Shown: positions 1 through 3,626 of the stretch, one piece after another
Layout: every line of letters starts with the position of its first letter
Position numbering within the stretch: the first letter of the stretch is position 1
Origin: Sphingomonadales bacterium
GTDB lineage: Bacteria > Pseudomonadota > Alphaproteobacteria > Sphingomonadales > Sphingomonadaceae
Direction: 5' to 3'
DNA length: 5,462 bases
Assembly (NCBI GenBank): GCA_027489295.1
Contig: JAIYAA010000045.1
Location: 1 to 5,462, forward strand
Made by a program: the position numbers and the translations under genes
The notes under the pieces: generated by a model
What the model saw: the letters and a program-made list of their open reading frames with translations, nothing else
Databases searched by the model: none
What the model was told of the DNA's origin: nothing

Positions 1-1035
1 ACGCTGGGGTCGGACGCGGTGGTCGCGCGGATCGGCGGCTCCGATTTCCTCGCGGCGGCGGTAGACCCCGGCACGCCGGCGCTGCGCAACGCGGTGCGGC
101 GAATCGAGGAAGGCCTGTCGCGCCCGTTCGTCGCTGCGGGCGAACTCGTCCATCTCGGCGCGAAGGTGACGGTCACCGAAAGCGTGGCGGGCGACGGCGC
201 TGCCAGCCTGCTCCGGCGGGCTAGCGAAACGCTGCTGGGCGAAGGGCCGGCACGGGCGGGCAGCGGGCCCTCGATCGAATCGCTGATCGGCGATCTGCGC
301 CGCGGCATCGAGCGCGGCGAGATCGGCGTGCTGTTCCAGCCGCAGGTTGCCGTGGCGACCGGGCAGATCGTGGGCGTGGAGGCGCTGGCGCGCTGGCACC
401 ATCCGCAGCATGGCGAGATCGGGGCCGAACCGCTGTTCACTGCGGCCGAGCGCGCCGGGCTGGTCGGGGTGCTGAGCGAGCATGTCCAGCGCCGCGCGCT
501 GACCATCGCCGCGCACTGGCCGCGCTCGCTCGGCGAGCTGCGCCTGTCGATCAACGTCACCGCCGGCGATGTCGGCCGACCCGGGTTCGGCGAGAGCCTG
601 TTGCGCTGGATCGATGCGACCGGCTTCCCGCGCCACCGGCTTACCCTGGAGATAACCGAGAGCGGCATCATGGCCGATCTGAGCGAGGCGGCGCAGCTGC
701 TTTCGGACCTGCGCACGGCGGGCTGCCGGGTGGCGATCGACGATTTCGGCACCGGCTATTCCAGCCTCGCCTATCTCAAGGCGCTGCCGCTCGATTACCT
801 CAAGATCGACAAGAAGCTGTCGAGCGAGATCACCGGCTCGCCGCGCGATCGGATCGTGGTGCGCGGCGTGATCGACATGGCCCGCTCGCTGGGCTTGTCC
901 GTCGTCGCAGAGGGGATCGAGACCGAGGCCCAGCTCGACATGCTGGCCAAGGAAGGCTGCCAGTATTTCCAAGGCTTTCTCTGCTCGGAGCCGATCGATG
1001 TGCCCGCGCTCGCTGCGCTGGTGCGCGACTGGTGA
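1..1035 (+). CDS. GGDEF/EAL-domain cyclic-di-GMP phosphodiesterase, C-terminal part (5' end outside window)
   Basis: The frame is open from the first base, so the start lies upstream; 344 residues are visible. Residues 1 to about 75 are the end of a GGDEF domain whose signature reads GGSDF (12-16) instead of GGDEF/GGEEF. This loses a metal-binding and a catalytic acid, so cyclase activity is unlikely; no RxxD inhibitory site is visible just before it. From about residue 95 an EAL domain follows. Aligning its motifs by their usual spacing shows all expected metal and catalytic residues: E127 (EALARW), N185 (SINVT), E217 (LEITES), D247-D248 (IDDFGTGYSSL), K268 (LKIDKK), E304 (VAEGIET) and Q324 (FQGF). 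The protein should therefore hydrolyse c-di-GMP to pGpG in the cytoplasm, with the degenerate GGDEF possibly acting as a GTP-binding regulatory module, as known in similar tandem proteins. N-terminal sensor domains, if any, are outside the window. The stop overlaps the start of the next gene. Confidence 0.95.
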   Translation, partial: TLGSDAVVARIGGSDFLAAAVDPGTPALRNAVRRIEEGLSRPFVAAGELVHLGAKVTVTESVAGDGAASLLRRASETLLGEGPARAGSGPSIESLIGDLRRGIERGEIGVLFQPQVAVATGQIVGVEALARWHHPQHGEIGAEPLFTAAERAGLVGVLSEHVQRRALTIAAHWPRSLGELRLSINVTAGDVGRPGFGESLLRWIDATGFPRHRLTLEITESGIMADLSEAAQLLSDLRTAGCRVAIDDFGTGYSSLAYLKALPLDYLKIDKKLSSEITGSPRDRIVVRGVIDMARSLGLSVVAEGIETEAQLDMLAKEGCQYFQGFLCSEPIDVPALAALVRDW

Positions 1036-1424
1036 GCGACGATAGCGTCACGGGGGTCTGGTATGGCCGCTGGGCCTCGGACGATGTGTGGGTGGAGCCC
1101 AATCGCTTCATCGCGCTGATCGATGAACAGGCCGGCGCGATCAACGGGACGGTCAGCGAACCCGATGGGGAGGGCGCCGCGCCGCTACAGTCGACGCTGC
1201 GCGGCGGGCGAAGCGGCAGCGGCATCCACTGGATCAAGCAGTATGATGGCGCCGGCCGCCTTGCCCATGCGGTCGTCTATGCCGGTGTGGTGGCGGAGGA
1301 TGCCACCAGGATCACCGGCACCTGGTCGTTCGCGCGCTATTCCGGCACGTTCGAGATGGAACGCGAGAAGTTCAGCGCCGAGGAGCTCGCCGAGGAAATG
1401 GCAGTCGAGGTGCCGGTTCGCTGA
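1032..1424 (+). CDS. Uncharacterised 130-aa protein, predicted beta-rich, translationally coupled to the EAL gene
   Basis: I do not recognise a named family. The GTG start at 1032 shares GTGA with the upstream TGA. There is no Shine-Dalgarno sequence before it and no other in-frame ATG before residue 109, so translation probably depends on termination-reinitiation from the EAL gene. The protein has no signal peptide or membrane segment and should be cytoplasmic. Short strands rich in Gly, Trp, Tyr and Thr alternate with turns: GVWYGRW (8-14), FIALIDE (26-32), INGTVSE (37-43), HWIKQYDG (66-73), AVVYAGVV (80-87) and ITGTWSFARYSGTFEMER (94-111). An acidic, probably helical tail follows (about 113-127). 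The pattern suggests a small antiparallel beta barrel or sheet (lipocalin- or avidin-like in style), but this is inference and I see no ligand-binding signature. The tight coupling suggests it works with, or is regulated with, the phosphodiesterase. Confidence 0.85.
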   Translation: MSDDSVTGVWYGRWASDDVWVEPNRFIALIDEQAGAINGTVSEPDGEGAAPLQSTLRGGRSGSGIHWIKQYDGAGRLAHAVVYAGVVAEDATRITGTWSFARYSGTFEMEREKFSAEELAEEMAVEVPVR

Positions 1425-1425
1425 G

Positions 1426-1440
1426 CCGATCAGAGATCGG
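1426..1440. terminator. Short inverted repeat at a convergent gene junction, possible bidirectional transcription stop
   Basis: CCGATC (1426-1431) and GATCGG (1435-1440) are perfect inverted repeats separated by a 3-nt loop. They sit between the 130-aa gene stop (1422-1424) and extend over the stop codon of the opposing chemoreceptor gene (1430-1432). No T-run follows on either strand, so this is not a classical intrinsic terminator. A role in ending or protecting both transcripts is inferred from position only. Confidence 0.3.
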
Positions 1441-2908
1441 GGCGGATAAGCGCCGGCACCGCTGCGGCCGGTAGCGGGCGATAGCCGCCGAAGCGGGCGC
1501 CGGCGCGCTCGGTGCGGAACTGCGACGCCAGATTCGCCAGATCGCTGACCTCCTGCGCGAGGTTCTGCGCGGCGGCGGAGGTTTCCTCCACCATTGCGGC
1601 GTTCTGCTGGGTCGCGCGGTCCATGTCGCCGATCGCGTGCGAGATCTCGCTGATCGCGGTGGACTGGGCGCCGTTGTCGGCCGCCATGCTGCCGAGCAGA
1701 TCGTGCACCTGGCTGACATCGCCCGAGATGTTGGCGAGCGCGCCGTCCACCTTTTGCACCGCATCGACCGCGGTGACGATTTCCGCCTGGGTCATGGTGA
1801 GCTGTTCGCGGGCGCGGCCCGCCTCTTCCTCGGCGCGCATGGCGAGCGCCGAGACGAGGTCGGCGACGACGGCGAAGCCGCGGCCAGCCTCCCCGGCGCG
1901 GCCGGCTTCCACAGCGGCGTTCATCGCGAGAACCCGGGTCTGGAAGGCGATCTTGTCGAGGCCCTCGATCACGCTGTCGGTGCCCTTGGCCGCCTCGGCG
2001 ACGCGGCCCATCGCCTGGACCGCCTCGTCGACGATGCCGCGGCCCTGGCCGACGGTGGAGATTGCCTGATCGGCGCGGGTCACGGTGTGCTTGGCGGCTT
2101 CGGCCGTCGAGCGGAAGCGGCCCTCCATCTGCGTGACGGCGGCCGTGGTTTCCTCGAGGCTCGCGGCATTGCCCTGGGTGCGGCGCGAGAGATCCTCGGC
2201 TGCCTGCGAGATCTCGCCGATGCCCGAGCGGATGCGCATCGTACCGTCGCCCACTGCCGCGATCATCTCGCGGATTCGCGTCAGCGTCTTGTTGTAGCTG
2301 ATTTCCAGCGCCGAGAAGCTCTTCGGCAGTCCGCTCAGTTCGTTGGTGAGATCACCTTCCGCCAGCGCGGTGAGCGCGGCCTCGAACGAGGTGATGGCCG
2401 CGTTGCGCTCGGCCTGGGCTTCCTCGAAATAGATCGACAGCGAGACTTCCATGTCGAGCAGCGCCGCCTTGACCAGCGCGATCGTCGCCTGCTCGGTGCT
2501 GGGGCCGCGGAACAGGCGGAGCAGCCGCTTGAGCGGGCTGTTGAGCCGGTGAACGCCGGAAATCAGATGCTGGAGGACGATGGCATAGCTGCCCACATAC
2601 CAGCGCGGTTCCAGCCCGATATGCGCATGCGTGGCACCGATGCGGCGGGCGCTGGCATGATAGTCCTGGTTGAAATCCGCAGCCGCGATGCGTGCCCAGT
2701 GCTTCTGCTGGGCGGCCTTGGCACGGTTCATGTGCGCCTGGTCGCGGAAGAAGCGGGAGGTCTCGGGCGTGGCCGACGCGCGGGTATAGAAACGGTCGAG
2801 CGCGTTGCCCAGCGTGGCTTCCACCCAGGCTTGGCTGCCGCGCAGCGCCTCGCGCTGGCGTTCATCCATTTCCATGAAATTCAGCCGCGACAACATCTGG
2901 TCTGGCAC
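1430..2908 (-). CDS. Globin-coupled methyl-accepting chemotaxis protein (soluble haem aerotaxis transducer, HemAT-like)
   Basis: Predicted cytoplasmic O2-sensing chemoreceptor of 492 aa signalling through CheW/CheA. Residues about 8-170 form a protoglobin domain: LDRFY (37-41), the PE...FF motif (48-54), W71, and RIGATHAHIGLEPRWYVGSY (89-108), in which H94 matches the proximal haem histidine of HemAT-type globins. A HAMP-like helix follows (about 174-221, with LAEGDLT), then the coiled-coil signalling domain (about 226-464) with methylation-type segments ASLEET (E252/E253) and MVEETS (E441/E442). The hairpin tip (about 318-350) has NAAVEAGRAGEAGRGFAVVAD but deviates from the common consensus: QTR for QTN (R325), EAG for EAA, and VADLVS for VADEVR (L351, S353). 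No membrane segment and no C-terminal NWETF-like CheR tether are present. The GTG start at 2908 is preferred because AAGAGGA lies 7 nt upstream; an in-frame ATG at 2935 would add nine residues but lacks a Shine-Dalgarno sequence. No other che gene is visible. Confidence 0.95.
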   Translation of the reverse strand: MPDQMLSRLNFMEMDERQREALRGSQAWVEATLGNALDRFYTRASATPETSRFFRDQAHMNRAKAAQQKHWARIAAADFNQDYHASARRIGATHAHIGLEPRWYVGSYAIVLQHLISGVHRLNSPLKRLLRLFRGPSTEQATIALVKAALLDMEVSLSIYFEEAQAERNAAITSFEAALTALAEGDLTNELSGLPKSFSALEISYNKTLTRIREMIAAVGDGTMRIRSGIGEISQAAEDLSRRTQGNAASLEETTAAVTQMEGRFRSTAEAAKHTVTRADQAISTVGQGRGIVDEAVQAMGRVAEAAKGTDSVIEGLDKIAFQTRVLAMNAAVEAGRAGEAGRGFAVVADLVSALAMRAEEEAGRAREQLTMTQAEIVTAVDAVQKVDGALANISGDVSQVHDLLGSMAADNGAQSTAISEISHAIGDMDRATQQNAAMVEETSAAAQNLAQEVSDLANLASQFRTERAGARFGGYRPLPAAAVPALIRPDL

Positions 2909-2915
2909 CGGCGGG

Positions 2916-2922
2916 TCCTCTT
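2916..2922 (-). promoter_or_regulatory. Ribosome binding site deciding the chemoreceptor start
   Basis: The minus strand reads AAGAGGA here, followed by a 7-nt spacer and GTG at 2908-2906. The upstream ATG (2935-2933) is preceded by CGTCGCAACCGGC, which has no purine-rich Shine-Dalgarno match. The next ATG, at 2896, lies 19 nt from the site, which is too far. The site therefore supports initiation at GTG, giving an N-terminus of MPDQMLSRLNF. Confidence 0.6.
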
Positions 2923-2974
2923 GCTGCACACACATGCCGGTTGCGACGGCAAACGCGACGCACCGGTCTTAAGC

Positions 2975-2980
2975 ATCATA
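2975..2980 (-). promoter_or_regulatory. Candidate -10 element for the chemoreceptor gene
   Basis: The minus strand reads TATGAT, five of six matches to the sigma-70 -10 consensus, about 67 nt upstream of the preferred GTG start. The hexamer 17 nt further upstream, CCCGAC, is a poor -35 match. I see no clear sigma-28 (flagellar/chemotaxis) promoter. This is weak evidence, recorded because a promoter for this gene must lie in this region. Confidence 0.25.
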
Positions 2981-3066
2981 GTATGTCCCAAGGGGAAGTC
3001 GGGGTGTTTAGGTAAAATTCCGGTAGGCGGCATGCCGAGGGCGCAAGTCGCTGGGGAAGGCGGGCG

Positions 3067-3096
3067 TTGCAACCCTGCGTCATGCGCGAATATCAT
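3067..3096 (+). promoter_or_regulatory. Candidate sigma-70-like promoter of the DUF4440-like gene
   Basis: TTGCAA (3067-3072, four of six to the -35 consensus) and TATCAT (3091-3096, five of six to the -10 consensus) are separated by 18 bp. Transcription would begin near 3103 and leave an untranslated leader of roughly 90 nt. The -10 straddles the junction of the two tandem repeat copies, so a protein binding those repeats would be placed to control this promoter. Both hexamer matches could be chance. Confidence 0.3.
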
Positions 3097-3119
3097 GCGT
3101 GAATACGTTTGCGCGAACA
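3080..3119 (+). repeat. Tandem 13-bp direct repeat with a third degenerate copy, possible operator
   Basis: TCATGCGCGAATA (3080-3092) is followed immediately by TCATGCGTGAATA (3093-3105), matching at 12 of 13 positions. A third partial copy, TGCGCGAACA (3110-3119), differs from the core TGCGCGAATA at one base. The cores start at 3083, 3096 and 3110, spacings of 13 and 14 bp. The array lies 70-110 bp upstream of the DUF4440-like start and overlaps the candidate -10 element. It resembles an array of regulator sites, but no regulator gene is adjacent and the function is unknown. Confidence 0.6.
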
Positions 3120-3180
3120 CATCGTTGCGCAGCAGTAATGGTAAAGATCCTGCGCCCAACATTGTCAGGCGGATTATCGC

Positions 3181-3187
3181 AAGGAGG
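3181..3187 (+). promoter_or_regulatory. Strong Shine-Dalgarno site fixing the DUF4440-like start
   Basis: AAGGAGG lies 4 nt before ATG at 3192 and the match continues as AAGGAGGTG, nearly perfect complementarity to the 16S rRNA tail. In-frame starts further upstream (GTG 3099, ATG 3138) have no such site and would place Gly/Ser-rich residues before the hydrophobic signal segment. The start at 3192 is therefore preferred. Confidence 0.8.
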
Positions 3188-3191
3188 TGGC

Positions 3192-3602
3192 ATGTTGATT
3201 GTTCTTGGATTGCTTATTGCGGCGCAGCAGCCTGATGTCGCGATGATCGACGCGGCGATGCAGCGCAGCGTCGCCGGCTGGAACGCGGGCAACGTCGATC
3301 GTTTTCTGCAGATCTACTCGGACACGCCGGAGACCAGCTTCGTCGAAGGGGCGGGGCTGGTCCGCGGCAAGCCGGCGATGAAGCAGCGCTATGAAGCCAA
3401 GTACGACTTCGCCGATGCCGCCAAGCGCGGCGCGCTAAGCATCGAGCGGCTCGACTATCGCCCGCTGGGCCCCGGCTACGCGCTGTATATCGGGCGCTAT
3501 ACGCTGCGCTATGCGGACGGGCACACGGCCTCGGGCCCCACCAGCGTGGTGTTCCACCGCGAGGCCGGGGGCTGGAAGATCATCGCCGATCACAGCAGCT
3601 GA
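3192..3602 (+). CDS. Small exported NTF2-like / DUF4440-type protein
   Basis: This gene encodes 136 aa. Residues 1-11 (MLIVLGLLIAA) are a short hydrophobic segment resembling a minimal signal peptide with cleavage near residue 11, although there is no positively charged n-region; export to the periplasm is likely but not certain. The rest resembles the SnoaL/DUF4440 branch of the NTF2-like cone fold: an N-terminal helix with SVAGWNAGNVDRFLQIYSD (26-44), then FVEGAGLVRGKPAMKQRY (50-67), strands LSIERLDYRPLG (82-93) and YALYIGRYTLRYADG (96-110), and the typical end VVFHREAGGWKIIADHSS (119-136). Family members include enzymes and ligand binders, so no reaction can be assigned; I see no diagnostic catalytic residues. 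The gene is transcribed divergently from the chemoreceptor and converges on mfd across 6 nt, so it is probably monocistronic. Confidence 0.9.
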   Translation: MLIVLGLLIAAQQPDVAMIDAAMQRSVAGWNAGNVDRFLQIYSDTPETSFVEGAGLVRGKPAMKQRYEAKYDFADAAKRGALSIERLDYRPLGPGYALYIGRYTLRYADGHTASGPTSVVFHREAGGWKIIADHSS

Positions 3603-3626
3603 GGCGGCTCAGCCCGCCGCCTTGGC
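3598..3626. terminator. Hairpin spanning the convergent junction between the DUF4440-like gene and mfd
   Basis: AGGCGGC (3602-3608) and GCCGCCT (3616-3622) pair perfectly around a 7-nt loop. The stem can extend outward to 3598/3626 with two G-T wobbles and two further G-C pairs, about 11 bp in all. It covers both stop codons: the TGA at 3600-3602 lies in the left arm and the mfd stop (3609-3611) in the loop. No T-run follows on either strand, so it may be a weak or protein-assisted terminator for both transcripts. Confidence 0.4.

Larger units (their letters stand above)
2909..3191. other. Divergent intergenic region between the chemoreceptor and the DUF4440-like gene
   Basis: This 283-bp stretch is the only substantial non-coding segment and is visibly richer in A and T than its flanks, mainly from 2965 to 3020 and from 3080 to 3180. 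It must hold the promoters of both divergent genes. It contains the two Shine-Dalgarno sites, two weak sigma-70-like promoter candidates, a tandem 13-bp repeat (3080-3105) and a 10-bp perfect palindrome CGGCATGCCG (3028-3037). I see no convincing small gene, tRNA or riboswitch in it. Confidence 0.7.

Noticed and set aside
1032..1424. Reading the 130-aa protein as an avidin/streptavidin homologue because of its GVWYGRW and ITGTWSF segments.
   Set aside because: Only the general Gly-Trp strand pattern is shared; I cannot see the set of biotin-contact residues, so naming it so would overreach without a profile or structure comparison.
2903..2924. A possible sigma-54 promoter (TGGCAC ... TTGC) on the plus strand.
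   Set aside because: The spacing between the two elements is 12 nt, far longer than the fixed short spacing of -24/-12 promoters, and the site lies inside the chemoreceptor start.
3002..3025. A possible general-stress (GGAA...CGTT type) or TAAAAT -10 promoter in the intergenic region.
   Set aside because: No matching partner element occurs at the required spacing on either strand; the matches are no better than chance.
2881..3162. A small minus-strand frame of 93 codons across the chemoreceptor start and intergenic region.
   Set aside because: It overlaps the chemoreceptor N-terminus out of frame, crosses the promoter region, and has no recognisable protein features or ribosome site.
3099..3191. 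An N-terminal extension of the DUF4440-like protein from GTG 3099 or ATG 3138.
   Set aside because: Neither start has a ribosome site, the extension overlaps the tandem repeats and candidate promoter, and a near-perfect AAGGAGG precedes ATG 3192.
1637..3235. A long open frame on the plus strand (532 codons) antisense to the chemoreceptor.
   Set aside because: The opposite strand encodes an unmistakable protoglobin-MCP. The plus-strand translation is Arg/Gly/Ala/His-rich with no domain and crosses the intergenic region; it is the usual mirror frame in high-GC DNA.
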